From contig NZ_JAMGBF010000007.1 of assembly GCF_023516615.1 (NCBI RefSeq), positions 1 to 64,000 of the forward strand: 64,000 bases of DNA. The letters are read 5' to 3'. The notes under the pieces are model-generated. The model worked only from the letters and a program-made list of their open reading frames with translations, did no database searches and was not told the DNA's origin. Position numbers and translations under genes: made by a program. This document shows positions 49,964-59,798 of the stretch, in pieces. The DNA comes from Streptomyces panaciradicis. GTDB taxonomy: Bacteria > Actinomycetota > Actinomycetes > Streptomycetales > Streptomycetaceae. Within the stretch, counting starts at the first letter, position 1, and every line of letters starts with the position of its first letter.

Positions 49964-50044
49964 AACGAACGGGATCTCCTCGAACAGGCTTACTCCGCCC
50001 TGGGCAGGGGCAGGGATGGATCAACCACGGTGAGGGGAGCGACC

Positions 50045-51265
50045 ATGCGTCGTGGCGGACCTTCGGTGCTCGGGATCGTGCTGGCGGGCGGAGAAGGCAA
50101 GCGCCTTATGCCCCTGACGGCGGATCGCGCGAAGCCAGCGGTCACCTTCGGCGGTACGTACCGCCTTGTCGACTTCGTGCTGTCCAATCTCGTCAACGGC
50201 GACATCCTGCGCGTCTGCGTGCTGACGCAGTACAAGTCGCACTCGCTGGACCGGCACATCACCACCACATGGCGGATGTCGAGCCTGCTCGGCAACTACG
50301 TCACGCCGGTCCCGGCCCAGCAGCGGCTGGGCCCGCGCTGGTACCTGGGCAGCGCGGACGCCATCCTGCAGTCGCTGAACCTGGTGCACGACGAGGGTCC
50401 CGAGTACGTGGTGGTCTTCGGCGCCGACCACGTGTACCGCATGGACCCGCGCCAGATGCTCACCCAGCACATCGAGTCCGGGGCGGGCGTGACGGTGGCC
50501 GGTATCCGGGTGCCGCGCTCGGAGTCCTCGCAGTTCGGCGTGATCACGCCGGGCTCGGACGGGCTGACGGTGGAGCGCTTCCTGGAGAAGCCCGCCGACC
50601 CGCCCGGTCTCGCCGACGACCCGGAGTGCGTCTTCGCCTCCATGGGCAACTACATCTTCACCACCAAGGCCCTGATCGAGGCCCTGCAGCGGGACGCCGA
50701 GGACGAGAACTCGGTGCACGACATGGGCGGCTCGATCCTGCCCCAGCTCACCGAGCGCGGCGAGGCGCAGCTGTACGACTTCAGCGCCAACCACGTCCCC
50801 GGGGAGACCACCCGCGACCGCGGCTACTGGCGCGACGTCGGCACCCTCGACGCGTACTACGACGCCCACATGGACCTCATCGCCGAGCGGCCCGCCTTCA
50901 ACCTCTACAACCGGCAGTGGCCCATCTACACCCACTCCTACCAGCTCTCCCCGGCCCGCTTCAACGCGGGCGGCATGGCCAGTGAGTCGATCATCAGCGC
51001 CGGCTGCCTGATCCGCGGCCAGGTGACCCGCTCGGTGCTGTCGCCGGGCGTCCTGGTCGACCCGGGCGCGGTGGTCCAGGGCTCGATCCTGCACGACAAC
51101 GTCCAGATCGGCCGCGGCGCGGTGGTGCGCGGGGCGGTGCTGGACAAGAACGTCGTGGTGCCTCCGGGCGCGACCATCGGAGTCAACCCCGAGCGGGACG
51201 CGGAGCTGTACACGGTCTCCAAGGGCGGCGTGATCGCGCTCGGCAAGGGACAGGTCGTGTCGTAG
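50045..51265 (+). CDS. glgC: Glucose-1-phosphate adenylyltransferase
   Basis: A 406-aa enzyme making ADP-glucose from ATP and glucose-1-phosphate. It has the nucleotidyltransferase motif [67 protein letters not shown] and [17 protein letters not shown], and a C-terminal left-handed beta-helix ([39 protein letters not shown]). ATG 50045 has GAGGGGAG. It follows glgM by 81 bp, so the pair probably supplies alpha-glucan or trehalose precursors. Confidence 0.96.
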   Translation: MRRGGPSVLGIVLAGGEGKRLMPLTADRAKPAVTFGGTYRLVDFVLSNLVNGDILRVCVLTQYKSHSLDRHITTTWRMSSLLGNYVTPVPAQQRLGPRWYLGSADAILQSLNLVHDEGPEYVVVFGADHVYRMDPRQMLTQHIESGAGVTVAGIRVPRSESSQFGVITPGSDGLTVERFLEKPADPPGLADDPECVFASMGNYIFTTKALIEALQRDAEDENSVHDMGGSILPQLTERGEAQLYDFSANHVPGETTRDRGYWRDVGTLDAYYDAHMDLIAERPAFNLYNRQWPIYTHSYQLSPARFNAGGMASESIISAGCLIRGQVTRSVLSPGVLVDPGAVVQGSILHDNVQIGRGAVVRGAVLDKNVVVPPGATIGVNPERDAELYTVSKGGVIALGKGQVVS

Positions 51266-51283
51266 CCGCGCACGTGCGCGAGG

Positions 51284-51314
51284 ACAGCCCCGGCGGACTG
51301 ATCGCCGGGGCTGT
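51284..51314 (+). terminator. Hairpin terminator after glgC
   Basis: ACAGCCCCGGCG (51284-51295) pairs perfectly with CGCCGGGGCTGT (51303-51314) around a 7-nt loop, followed by TGTC. Confidence 0.82.
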
Positions 51315-51386
51315 TGTCATGTCCCTGGACGCACAGCGGAATCCGTGTTGTCATGCCAACTGCTGTCCATGACAACGTTGTTATGG
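51313..51386 (+). promoter_or_regulatory. Operator array upstream of the GH2 gene
   Basis: The half site GTTGTCATG occurs at 51313-51321 and 51347-51355, and a near-perfect 20-bp palindrome CCATGACAAC-GTTGTTATGG spans 51367-51386, ten bases before the GTG start (one mismatch between arms). ACAACGTTGT cores of this kind are typical of LacI-family operators. A related AGACAACGCTGTCT lies at 54025-54038 before the GH92 gene, so the two glycosidases may share a repressor. Confidence 0.72.
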
Positions 51387-51395
51387 GAGGGTTCC

Positions 51396-54005
51396 GTGCA
51401 CGCCAGACGCCTCAGAGACAGGCTCGCGTTACTGCTCGCCGCGGTGCTCGGCGCGGTCGGCCTCGTCGCCGCCCCCACCGCCACCGCCGCCGAGGACCCG
51501 GTCGAGGTCCACGGTCTGAAGGGCGAGTACTACACCCAGTCCGCCCCCGGCGCCTTCGACTTCCATGAGCTCAAGGCCACCGGCTTCGATCCGAACCTCG
51601 ACTTCGACAACCTCGAACCACGCCTCGCCTTCACCACCGGCCGGTCCGACGACGTCAGCGTCCGCTGGACCGGGAAGATCGTCCCGGAGAAGACCGGCCC
51701 CCACACCTTCTCGATCACCGGCGACAACGGCTTCCGCCTCTGGATCGGCGGCGCTCTCGTCATCGACCACTGGGTCGACGACTGGGACCGCGAACAGACC
51801 TCGCAGCCCGTCGAGTTGACCGCCGGCCGGGCCTATGACATCAAGGTCGAGTACTTCGAGCACTACGGCGGCTCCAACCTCCATGTGCGCTGGACCGAGC
51901 CCGGCGGCACGAAGGAGGCCGTCCCGCAGTCCGCGTTCCGGCTGCCCGACGGCTGGGACTACGACGGCGCCGTCGCGGCCACCGTCACCGCCACCGGCCG
52001 CACCCTGCGGCTGGACTTCGCCCAGCGCCTCGCCGCACCCCCGGCCGGCTTCACCGACCACCTGACCGCCGTGATCGGCGGCGCCAAGTGGCCTCTGTCG
52101 AGCGCCCACTTGGACCCGGCCGACCCCCGCTCCCTGCTGGTCACGCTGGAGCAGCCCGTCGTCGGCAACAAGACCGGCACCGCCCGCGGCACGGCGGACG
52201 TCCGCTACGACGGCGACGGCGGCCTCGCGGGCGCCGACGGCAACGTTGTCAACGCGTTCTGGAGCAGCGGCCCCAACCACTCCACGTACGAGCTGCGCAC
52301 GAAGTGGGCCGACCAGGTCGGGCCGCGCAACGCCCACCCCGAGTACCCGCGTCCGCAGCTGACCCGCACCGACTGGCGCAACCTGAACGGCCGTTGGCAG
52401 TTCGCCGCCGCCAAGGAGGGCGAGCGCCCGCCCGTCGGCAGGAACCTCGCCGAACACATCCTGGTGCCGTATCCCGTGGAGTCCCAGCTCTCCGGACTGG
52501 AGCGGCACGAGGACCGCATGTGGTACCGGCGCACCTTCACCGTCCCGGCCGGCTGGAGGATCGGCTCGGGCAAGCGGCTGATGCTCAACTTCGGGGCCGT
52601 CGACTGGCGCGCCGAGGTGTACGTCAACGGCGTCAAGGTGACCGAACACCAGGGCGGCTACGACAAGTTCTCCGCCGACGTCACCGACGCGCTCAGGCCC
52701 GGCCGTACCCAGGAGCTCATCGTCGGCGTCTACGACCCGACCGACGCGGCCTCCGGCGAGAACCCGCCGCTCGGCAAGCAGCGCCTCGACCCGAGCGGCA
52801 TCTGGTACACGCCGACCTCGGGCATCTGGCAGACGGTGTGGATGGAGCCCGTCGTCCGCGACCACGTCGACGCGCTCATGCTCACCCCCGACGTGGCCAA
52901 GGGGCAACTCACCGTCGAACCCGAGGGAGTCCGCGACGGCGTCCCCGTCACCGCGACCGCGTACGCCGGGCACCGCAAGGTCGCCACGGTCCGTGGCCGC
53001 ACCGGAAGCCCGCTCACCCTGACCCTGCACGACCCGCGTCTGTGGTCCCCCGACGACCCCTTCCTGTACGACCTGAAGGTCACCGTCGGCACGGACCGCG
53101 TCGGCAGCTACTTCGGGATGCGCTCGATCTCCGTCGAGAAGGTGGACGGCGTTCCGCGCACCCTCCTCAACGGCAAGCCCGTCTTCATGATGGCCACCCT
53201 CGACCAGGGTTTCTGGCCCGACGGCCTCTACACCGCCCCGACCGACGAGGCGCTCGCCTACGACCTGAAGGTGCACAAGCGGCTCGGCTTCAACGCCGTG
53301 CGCAAGCACATCAAGGTCGAGCCCGACCGCTGGTTCTACTGGGCCGACCGGCTCGGCCTGCTGGTGTGGCAGGACATGCCCGCGATGACCGCCGGCGTCG
53401 ATCCGAGCCCGGCCGCCCGCGCCGAGTTCGAACGCGAGATGAAACAGGTGATCGACGAACACATCAGCAGCCCGTCCGTCGTCATGTGGGTCACCTTCAA
53501 CGAGGGCTGGGGCCAGTACGACATGGCCCGCATCGCCGACCAGGCGAAGGCCTGGGACCCCACCCGCCTGGTCAACTCCATGTCCGGGCTGAACCTCGGG
53601 GCCGACGGCGGCACCGGCGACATCATGGACGAGCACGGCTATCCGAGCCCCGCCCTGCCACCCCACCCCGACGGCCGGCGCGCCCTGGTCAGCGGCGAGT
53701 ACGGCGGCCTCGGCCTCGCGGTGCCCGGACACGCCTGGTCGGTCCAGCAGTCGTACGTCGACGTCGACCCGGCGGCCTACACCGACGACTACCTGACGAA
53801 GCTCGCCGAGGTGCACGCCCTCGCCTGCCGGGGGAGCAACGGGGCCGTCTACACCCAGATCTCCGACGTCGAGGGCGAACTGAACGGTCTGCTGACCTAC
53901 GACCGCCGGGTGCTCAAGCCGGACGTCCAGCGGGTGCGGGCCGCCCAGCAGGCGCTGATCCGCGACGCGTCACAGCCGAACCCCGCGGGATGCGCGGCTG
54001 ACTGA
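51396..54005 (+). CDS. Secreted PA14-domain glycoside hydrolase, GH2 family
   Basis: An 869-aa enzyme. A signal peptide (cut near residue 30) is followed by a PA14 carbohydrate-binding-like domain (residues ~35-190; VHGLKGEYYTQSAPGAFDFHEL, FTITGDNGFRLWIGGALVIDHWVDDW-like). A GH2 sugar-binding domain (LNGRWQFAAAKEGERPPVG, WYRRTFTVPAGWR), an Ig-like domain and the catalytic barrel follow. The acid/base is Glu703 in VTFNEGWGQYD and the nucleophile probably Glu768 in VSGEYGGLGL. The substrate could be a beta-galactoside, beta-mannoside or glucuronide. GTG 51396 has GGGAGGG. No lectin-type CBM; the GH92 gene is 57 bp downstream. Confidence 0.9.
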   Translation: MHARRLRDRLALLLAAVLGAVGLVAAPTATAAEDPVEVHGLKGEYYTQSAPGAFDFHELKATGFDPNLDFDNLEPRLAFTTGRSDDVSVRWTGKIVPEKTGPHTFSITGDNGFRLWIGGALVIDHWVDDWDREQTSQPVELTAGRAYDIKVEYFEHYGGSNLHVRWTEPGGTKEAVPQSAFRLPDGWDYDGAVAATVTATGRTLRLDFAQRLAAPPAGFTDHLTAVIGGAKWPLSSAHLDPADPRSLLVTLEQPVVGNKTGTARGTADVRYDGDGGLAGADGNVVNAFWSSGPNHSTYELRTKWADQVGPRNAHPEYPRPQLTRTDWRNLNGRWQFAAAKEGERPPVGRNLAEHILVPYPVESQLSGLERHEDRMWYRRTFTVPAGWRIGSGKRLMLNFGAVDWRAEVYVNGVKVTEHQGGYDKFSADVTDALRPGRTQELIVGVYDPTDAASGENPPLGKQRLDPSGIWYTPTSGIWQTVWMEPVVRDHVDALMLTPDVAKGQLTVEPEGVRDGVPVTATAYAGHRKVATVRGRTGSPLTLTLHDPRLWSPDDPFLYDLKVTVGTDRVGSYFGMRSISVEKVDGVPRTLLNGKPVFMMATLDQGFWPDGLYTAPTDEALAYDLKVHKRLGFNAVRKHIKVEPDRWFYWADRLGLLVWQDMPAMTAGVDPSPAARAEFEREMKQVIDEHISSPSVVMWVTFNEGWGQYDMARIADQAKAWDPTRLVNSMSGLNLGADGGTGDIMDEHGYPSPALPPHPDGRRALVSGEYGGLGLAVPGHAWSVQQSYVDVDPAAYTDDYLTKLAEVHALACRGSNGAVYTQISDVEGELNGLLTYDRRVLKPDVQRVRAAQQALIRDASQPNPAGCAAD

Positions 54006-54024
54006 CCCGCGAACCCGATCATGC

Positions 54025-54038
54025 AGACAACGCTGTCT
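54025..54038 (+). promoter_or_regulatory. Palindrome AGACAACGCTGTCT before the GH92 gene
   Basis: A 14-bp near-palindrome (AGACA-ACGC-TGTCT with perfect 5-bp arms) sharing the ACAACG core with the site at 51367-51386. It overlaps the frame's first ATG at 54021, which argues for the downstream ATG 54063. Confidence 0.55.
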
Positions 54039-54062
54039 CACGCCCGACGGAGGCTCTACGAC

Positions 54063-56381
54063 ATGAGATGGACCCGGCGCCTGCGCCTGTGCACGGCCGG
54101 GGTGGTGGCAGCGTCCGCGCTGCTCGCCGCCCCGGCCGCCCGGGCCGCCGAGCCGAGGGACGGCAGGCTCACCGATCTGGTGAACCCGTTCATCGGCACC
54201 GAGAACGAGGGCAACACCTTTCCCGGCGCCGCCGTGCCCTTCGGCATGGTGCAACTCTCGCCGGACACCGGGCACAACACCGGCTACGACTACTCCTGGG
54301 CCCACATCCGGGGCTTCTCCCTGGTCCACCTGTCCGGCGTCGGCTGCGGCATCGGCGGCGACCTGCCCGTCCTGCCGACCACGGGTGACGTCACGCAGAC
54401 GGACTACGCCAAGTACGCGGCCGGCTTCAGCCACGACCACGAGGCGGCGAGCCCCGGCTACTACCGGGTCGGCCTGGACACCGGCATCGAGGCGGAACTG
54501 ACCGCCACCGAGCGCACCGGAGTGCAGCGCTACACCTTCCCCGCCACGGACAAGGCCAACGTCCTGCTCAACGCGGGCCAGTCGCTGCACAGGAAGGGCG
54601 CGAGCCGGGTCGAGATCCTCGACGACCGCACGGTGCGCACCGCCATCACCGGCAGCGGCTTCTGCCAGGGCACCCGGCCCTACACCGTCTACACCATCAC
54701 CCGTTTCGACCGCCCCTTCACCGCCTACGGCACCTGGGACGGCTCCGCGGTCACGGCCGGTTCGACCACCGGGGCGGACGGCGCCTACGTCCGCTTCGAC
54801 ACCACGAAGGACCGCACCGTCGAGGCCACCACGGCCCTGTCGTACGTCGACGCGGCCGGCGCGGCGGTCAACCTCCGTGCGGAGGGGGGTCGTTCCTTCG
54901 ACGCCGTGCGCGACGCGGCCGGCCGGTCGTGGGAGAACCGGCTGGAGAAGGTGCGGGTGCAGGGCGGCGACCAGACGCTGCGCCGCACCTTCTACTCCTC
55001 GCTGTACCGGTCCTTCCTGGCGCCCAACGTCGGCAGCGACGCCGACCGCCGCTACCGCGGCTGGGACCAGAAGATCCACCGCGCGAACGGGTTCACGTAC
55101 TACCAGAACTGGTCGCTGTGGGACACCTACCGCACCCAGTCCCAGCTGCTGTCCCTGCTCGCGCCGCGCGAGGCCCGGGACATGGCCATCTCGGTCGTCA
55201 AGGTCTCCGAGGACGGCGGCTGGCTGCCCAAGTGGGGCTACGGCACGGTCGAGACGAATATCATGACCGGCGACCCGGTCACCCCGTTCCTGACCAACGC
55301 CTACCAGCAGGGGCTGCTCCACGGCTACGAGGAACGCGCCTACCGGGCGCTGAAGAAGAACGCCGACGGGGTGCCGCCCGCGGACTCGCCGTCCCTGGGC
55401 AGGGAGGCCAACCGGGAGTACATCGCGAACGGCTTCGCCCCGTACGTCAAGGACCGCCCGAAGGCCAAGCCCGGCGACTCGGACTACCACCAGGGCGCCT
55501 CGGCCACCCTGGAGTACGCCCTCGCGGACGCGGTCCTCGCCGAGATGGCGCGCGACCTCGGCCACGACGCCGACGCGGCGCGCTACGCGGCCCGCGCCCA
55601 GAACTACCGCACCGTCTTCGACCCCTCGACCGGCTTCTTCCGCGCCCGGGACGCCTCCGGCGCCTTCACCGGCCCCGCCGACCCGGCGCAGAGCGTGGGC
55701 TTCCACGAGGGCACGGCCTGGCAGTACCAGTGGCTGGTGCCGCAGGACCTGCCCGGCATGGTGGACCTGATCGGCGGTGCCCGGGCGGCCGACACCCGGC
55801 TCGACTCCTTCTTCGCCTACGACCAGCTGCTGAAGGACCCGGCGAAGACGGCGCGCGAGGTGTGGGTCAACGGCCCGTACGACTACTACAACGCCGACAA
55901 GTACAACCCGCAGAACGAGCCCGACCTCATCGCCCCCTACACCTATCTGTCCATCGGCCGGCCCTGGAAGACCACCGACGTCGTGCACGCGGCGCTGACC
56001 CTCTTCACGGACGGCCCGACCGGCATGACCGGAAACGACGACCTCGGCACCATGTCCGCCTGGATGGTGCTGTCGTCGATCGGGATCTTCCCGGTCCAGC
56101 CCGGTTACGACACCTGGGGCCTGTCCACGCCGGTCTTCGACCGCGTCGACCTGACCCTGGACCGCCGCTACTACCCGCGCGGCGGACTGAGCATCACCGC
56201 CCCCGGCACCTCCGCCACCGACCGTTATGTCCAGTCGGTGCGCACGAACGGCACACCGCGCGACAGCGCGTACCTGACCACCGGCGATCTGCGCTCGATG
56301 CGCACGCTCTCCTTCACGGTCGGCCCGCACCCGTCCGAGTGGGCTACGTCACCCCAGGCGGCGCCGCCCGCCCTGAAGTGA
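54063..56381 (+). CDS. Secreted GH92 alpha-1,2-mannosidase
   Basis: A 772-aa enzyme. The signal (RWTRRLRLCTAGVVAASALLAAPAARAA) is followed by GH92 blocks: LVNPFIGTENEGNTFPGAAVPFGMVQLSPDT, RGFSLVHLSGVGCGIGGDLPVLPTTG, LWDTYRTQSQLLSLL, YNPQNEPDLIAPYTYLSIGRPWKT and GNDDLGTMSAWMVLSSIGIFPVQPG. GH92 enzymes are Ca2+-dependent exo-mannosidases acting on alpha-mannans or N-glycans. ATG 54063 has CGGAGG; the earlier ATG 54021 lies in a possible operator. It probably works with the GH2 enzyme upstream on a complex glycan. Confidence 0.94.
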   Translation: MRWTRRLRLCTAGVVAASALLAAPAARAAEPRDGRLTDLVNPFIGTENEGNTFPGAAVPFGMVQLSPDTGHNTGYDYSWAHIRGFSLVHLSGVGCGIGGDLPVLPTTGDVTQTDYAKYAAGFSHDHEAASPGYYRVGLDTGIEAELTATERTGVQRYTFPATDKANVLLNAGQSLHRKGASRVEILDDRTVRTAITGSGFCQGTRPYTVYTITRFDRPFTAYGTWDGSAVTAGSTTGADGAYVRFDTTKDRTVEATTALSYVDAAGAAVNLRAEGGRSFDAVRDAAGRSWENRLEKVRVQGGDQTLRRTFYSSLYRSFLAPNVGSDADRRYRGWDQKIHRANGFTYYQNWSLWDTYRTQSQLLSLLAPREARDMAISVVKVSEDGGWLPKWGYGTVETNIMTGDPVTPFLTNAYQQGLLHGYEERAYRALKKNADGVPPADSPSLGREANREYIANGFAPYVKDRPKAKPGDSDYHQGASATLEYALADAVLAEMARDLGHDADAARYAARAQNYRTVFDPSTGFFRARDASGAFTGPADPAQSVGFHEGTAWQYQWLVPQDLPGMVDLIGGARAADTRLDSFFAYDQLLKDPAKTAREVWVNGPYDYYNADKYNPQNEPDLIAPYTYLSIGRPWKTTDVVHAALTLFTDGPTGMTGNDDLGTMSAWMVLSSIGIFPVQPGYDTWGLSTPVFDRVDLTLDRRYYPRGGLSITAPGTSATDRYVQSVRTNGTPRDSAYLTTGDLRSMRTLSFTVGPHPSEWATSPQAAPPALK

Positions 56382-56398
56382 CCCCAGGTACCACACCA

Positions 56399-56425
56399 GT
56401 CCCGCCCCCCTCACGGGGGCGGGAC
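56399..56425 (+). terminator. Hairpin terminator after the GH92 gene
   Basis: GTCCCGCCCCC (56399-56409) pairs perfectly with GGGGGCGGGAC (56415-56425) around a 5-nt loop, 17 bp past the stop. Confidence 0.85.
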
Positions 56426-56537
56426 CCGTGGCGGGACTTAATCTGCTGTTAACTGTGTGTAGCTTGATCGTACTTGACCGTAATCGCCTGGGGGCGGTTG
56501 ACTGCTTGCTCACCCGTCGTCGACGCGAGGCAAGCCA

Positions 56538-57875
56538 TTGACTTCTGACCTGCTCGCTCCTCTCGACCTGGCGTTCTGGAACATCGAGTCCGCCGAGCAC
56601 CCCATGCACCTAGGCGCCCTCGGTGTGTTCTCGGCCCACTCGCCCACCGCCGGCGCCCACGCGGCCGACCTGCTCGCCGCCCGCGCCGCCGCGGTGCCCG
56701 GGCTGCGCATGCGGATCCGCGACGTCTGGCAGCCGCTCTCCTTCCGGCCCCTGGCCTTCGGCGGCGCCACCCGCGAGCCGGACCCCGGCTTCGACCCGCT
56801 CCACCACGTCCGGCTGCACGCCCCCACCGCCGACTTCCACGCGGACGCCGGCCGGCTCATGGAGCGCCCGCTGGAGCGCGGCCGGCCGCCGTGGGAGGCG
56901 CACGTGCTGCCCGGCGAGGACGGCGTGTCCTTCGCCGTGCTGTTCAAGTTCCACCACGCGCTGGCCGACGGGCTGCGCGCGCTGGCCCTCGCCGCCGCCG
57001 TCCTGGACCCCATGGACCTGCCCGAGCGCCGGCCCCGGGCCGAGGCGCCGAGCGGCGGCGGTCTGCTGCCCGACGTGCGCCGGCTCCCGGACCTGGTCAG
57101 GGGCGCCGTGTCCGACGTGGGCCGGGCCCTGGACATCGGCGCCTCCGTCGCCCTGTCCAGCCTCGCCGCGCGCTCGTCGTCCGCGTTCACCTCCGAGGCC
57201 ACCGGCACCCGCCGCACCGCCGGCGTCGTCATCGACCTCGACGACGTGCACCGCATCCGCAAGTCGGAGGGCGGCACCGTCAACGACGTCCTCATCGCCG
57301 TCGTCGCCGGTGCCCTGCGCCGCTGGCTCGACGAGCGCGGCGACGGCAGCGAGGGCGTGGCGCCGCGCGCCCTGATCCCGGTCTCCAAGCGCCGCCCGCG
57401 CACCGCCACCCCACAGGGCAACCGCCTCTCCGGCTACCTGATACGGCTCCCGGTCGACGACCCCGACCCGCTCGGCCGCCTCGGCACGGTCCGTACCGCG
57501 ATGGACCGCAACAAGAACGCCGGCCCCAACCGGGGCGCGGGCGCCGTCGCCCTGCTCGCCGACCACGTGCCCCCGCTCGCCCACCGGCTCGGCGGCCCGC
57601 TGGTCAGCCAGGCGGCCCGGCTCTGGTTCGACATCCTGGTCACCAGCGTGCCCCTGCCCAGCCTCGGCCTGAAGCTCGGCGGCAACCCGGTCACCGAGGT
57701 CTACCCGCTGGCCCCGCTGGCCCGCGGCCAGGCCCTCGCTGTCGCCGTCTCCACCTACCGCGGCCAGGTCCACTACGGCCTCGTCGCCGACGCGGAGGCC
57801 GTACCGGACCTGGACCGTCTGGCCGCGGCCCTGACCGCGGAGGTGGAGACACTCATCACTGCCTGCGGCTCCTGA
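56538..57875 (+). CDS. Wax ester synthase / diacylglycerol O-acyltransferase (WS/DGAT)
   Basis: A 445-aa acyltransferase making triacylglycerol from diacylglycerol and acyl-CoA. The active-site HHxxxDG is in FKFHHALADGLRAL (His139, His140, Asp144), the second region is NDVLIAVVAGALRRWL, and the start SDLLAPLDLAFWNIESAEHPMHLGALGVF is typical of the Streptomyces enzyme. It starts with TTG at 56538 (GAGG 7 nt upstream); no ATG or GTG is suitable. The gene is monocistronic with a hairpin upstream. From memory it corresponds to SCO0958. Confidence 0.94.
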   Translation: MTSDLLAPLDLAFWNIESAEHPMHLGALGVFSAHSPTAGAHAADLLAARAAAVPGLRMRIRDVWQPLSFRPLAFGGATREPDPGFDPLHHVRLHAPTADFHADAGRLMERPLERGRPPWEAHVLPGEDGVSFAVLFKFHHALADGLRALALAAAVLDPMDLPERRPRAEAPSGGGLLPDVRRLPDLVRGAVSDVGRALDIGASVALSSLAARSSSAFTSEATGTRRTAGVVIDLDDVHRIRKSEGGTVNDVLIAVVAGALRRWLDERGDGSEGVAPRALIPVSKRRPRTATPQGNRLSGYLIRLPVDDPDPLGRLGTVRTAMDRNKNAGPNRGAGAVALLADHVPPLAHRLGGPLVSQAARLWFDILVTSVPLPSLGLKLGGNPVTEVYPLAPLARGQALAVAVSTYRGQVHYGLVADAEAVPDLDRLAAALTAEVETLITACGS

Positions 57876-57979
57876 GCACCTCACGTTTGGAGGACCGGCC
57901 CGGCGCTCCGTAAAATCCATCCCTCGACAGGCGGGTGCGATCGGAGCGCCGCTCGGGTGATCAGGGAAACGGCAGCGCG

Positions 57980-59473
57980 ATGACGGTGACAGAGGAAGGT
58001 CCGGCGACCACGGACGAGGTCGTGTACGGACCCGGCATCGACCCGGAACGGCTCGCCGTCTGCCTCGGCGTGCTGGAGGAGCTCGACCGGCTGGACGTCG
58101 ACCACCCGGACGCGATCGCCGTGCGCCGCGCCACCGCCGGGATCTACCGGACGGTCAAGCAGCGCCGCCGGCAGGAGCGCCGGGCCGCGAAGACCGCCCA
58201 CGACAAGGCGGTCACGGAGGCCACGGCGACCGGCTCCGCCCAGCGCATCGACGACGAGACCGAGGGCCTGCTGCCGTCCTCGCGGACCGAGGAGGGCCGG
58301 GTCGCGGGGATACTCCAGCGCCCGCGCTCCTGCTACACCTGCAAGACCCGGTACGTGGAAGTCGACTACTTCTACCACCAGCTCTGTCCCGAGTGCGCCC
58401 GTCTGAACCGCGACAAGCGCGACGCCCGCGCCGACCTCACCGGCAAGCGCGCCCTGCTCACCGGCGGCCGCGCCAAGATCGGCATGTACATCGCGCTCAG
58501 GCTGCTGCGCGACGGCGCCCACACCACGATCACCACGCGCTTCCCCAAGGACGCCATCCGCCGCTTCAAGGCGATGGACGACTCCGGCGACTGGATGCAC
58601 CGCCTGGAGGTCGTCGGCATCGACCTGCGCGACCCGGCGCAGGCCGTCGCGCTCGCCGAGCAGGTCGCCGAGGCCGGCCCGCTGGACATCCTCGTCAACA
58701 ACGCCACGCAGACCGTGCGCCGCCTGCCCTCCGCCTACGCCGCCCTCGTCGACGGCGAGAGCGCCCCGCTGCCCGCCGGCGAGCTGCCCGCCCACCACGT
58801 CATCGGCGCCTTCAACTCCGGAGCGGTCGACGGCCTGGCCGCCCTGCCGCTGGGCACCAGCGGCCTCGACGCCCAGCAGGTCGCCGACCTGGCCCTGGTC
58901 GCGGGCAACGCCAGCGTCGCCCGGCACCTCGACGGCACCGCCATCGACGCCGGCGGCCTGGTCCCCGACGTCGTCGACAGCAACACCTGGGTGCAGACCA
59001 TCGAGCAGATCTCGCCGGTGGAGCTGCTGGAGACCCAGCTGTGCAACTACACCGCGCCGTTCATCCTGATCAGCAGGCTGCGGCCGGCGATGGCCGAGGC
59101 CGCGCGCAGGGCGCCCGGCAAGCGGGCCTACGTCGTGAACGTCTCGGCGATGGAGGGTGTCTTCGGCCGCGGCTACAAGGGAGCGGGCCACCCGAACACC
59201 AACGCCGCCAAGGCCGCGATGAACATGGTCACGCGGACCAGCGCCCAGGAGATGTTCCAGACCGACGGCATCCTCATGACCTCGGTCGACACCGGCTGGA
59301 TCACCGACGAGCGTCCCCACTTCGACAAGCTGCGCCTGGCCGAGGAGGGCTTCCACGCCCCGCTCGACCTGGTGGACGGGGCCGCGCGGGTCTACGATCC
59401 GATTGTGCGCGGCGAGCAGGGCGAGGACCTGTACGGCGTCTTCCTGAAGGACTACGCGCCCGGGAAGTGGTGA
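57980..59473 (+). CDS. SDR-like protein with N-terminal zinc ribbon
   Basis: A 497-aa protein. Residues 1-110 are charged and helical; a zinc ribbon follows (CYTCKTRYVEVDYFYHQLCPECA). Then an SDR domain begins LTGKRALLTGGRAKIGMYIALRLLRDGAHTTITTR with ILVNNATQTVRR and NVSAMEG. At the expected YxxxK the sequence is HPNTNAAKAAMN, where Thr or Asn replaces Tyr, so redox activity is doubtful. ATG 57980 is chosen over an upstream in-frame codon because AGGGA lies upstream. Function unknown; monocistronic. Confidence 0.85.
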   Translation: MTVTEEGPATTDEVVYGPGIDPERLAVCLGVLEELDRLDVDHPDAIAVRRATAGIYRTVKQRRRQERRAAKTAHDKAVTEATATGSAQRIDDETEGLLPSSRTEEGRVAGILQRPRSCYTCKTRYVEVDYFYHQLCPECARLNRDKRDARADLTGKRALLTGGRAKIGMYIALRLLRDGAHTTITTRFPKDAIRRFKAMDDSGDWMHRLEVVGIDLRDPAQAVALAEQVAEAGPLDILVNNATQTVRRLPSAYAALVDGESAPLPAGELPAHHVIGAFNSGAVDGLAALPLGTSGLDAQQVADLALVAGNASVARHLDGTAIDAGGLVPDVVDSNTWVQTIEQISPVELLETQLCNYTAPFILISRLRPAMAEAARRAPGKRAYVVNVSAMEGVFGRGYKGAGHPNTNAAKAAMNMVTRTSAQEMFQTDGILMTSVDTGWITDERPHFDKLRLAEEGFHAPLDLVDGAARVYDPIVRGEQGEDLYGVFLKDYAPGKW

Positions 59474-59547
59474 TCCGCGGATCGAGCGTGCCGTCCGGCG
59501 CCCCACGGGAACCCGGACCCTGGTGAACACCGCGCCAGGGAGTGACC

Positions 59548-59781
59548 ATGAGCAGTCCACACGGTATCGATCCGCGAGCGCGGAACGACCCACGCAACCG
59601 CTACCCCACCGACGAGCAGTTCTACGCCAGCGACCGCCCCGAGCACGCGCAGCTGCCGGAGGACCGGCCGCGCGGCGGCGGTGAGACGAGTCCGCTCAAG
59701 CACCGCGGCACGTGGGCCACGGTCGCGCTGGTCGCGGGCATCATCCTGCTGATCCTCGTCGGCATCGCACTGTTCCCGTGA
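59548..59781 (+). CDS. DUF6480-like small membrane protein
   Basis: A 77-aa protein: a hydrophilic, charged N-terminal part (residues 1-50; PHGIDPRARNDPRNRYPTDEQFY) and one C-terminal transmembrane helix (WATVALVAGIILLILVGIALF). The layout resembles DUF6480, a small actinobacterial tail-anchored family, but the assignment is uncertain. ATG 59548 has AGGGAG; a GTG six bases upstream is less likely. Confidence 0.6.
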   Translation: MSSPHGIDPRARNDPRNRYPTDEQFYASDRPEHAQLPEDRPRGGGETSPLKHRGTWATVALVAGIILLILVGIALFP

Positions 59782-59798
59782 GGGAGCCTCCGCCACCG

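Noticed and set aside
54021..54062. ATG 54021 as the GH92 start
   Set aside because: It lies inside an operator-like palindrome, lacks a ribosome site, and adds residues before an otherwise normal signal peptide starting at 54063.
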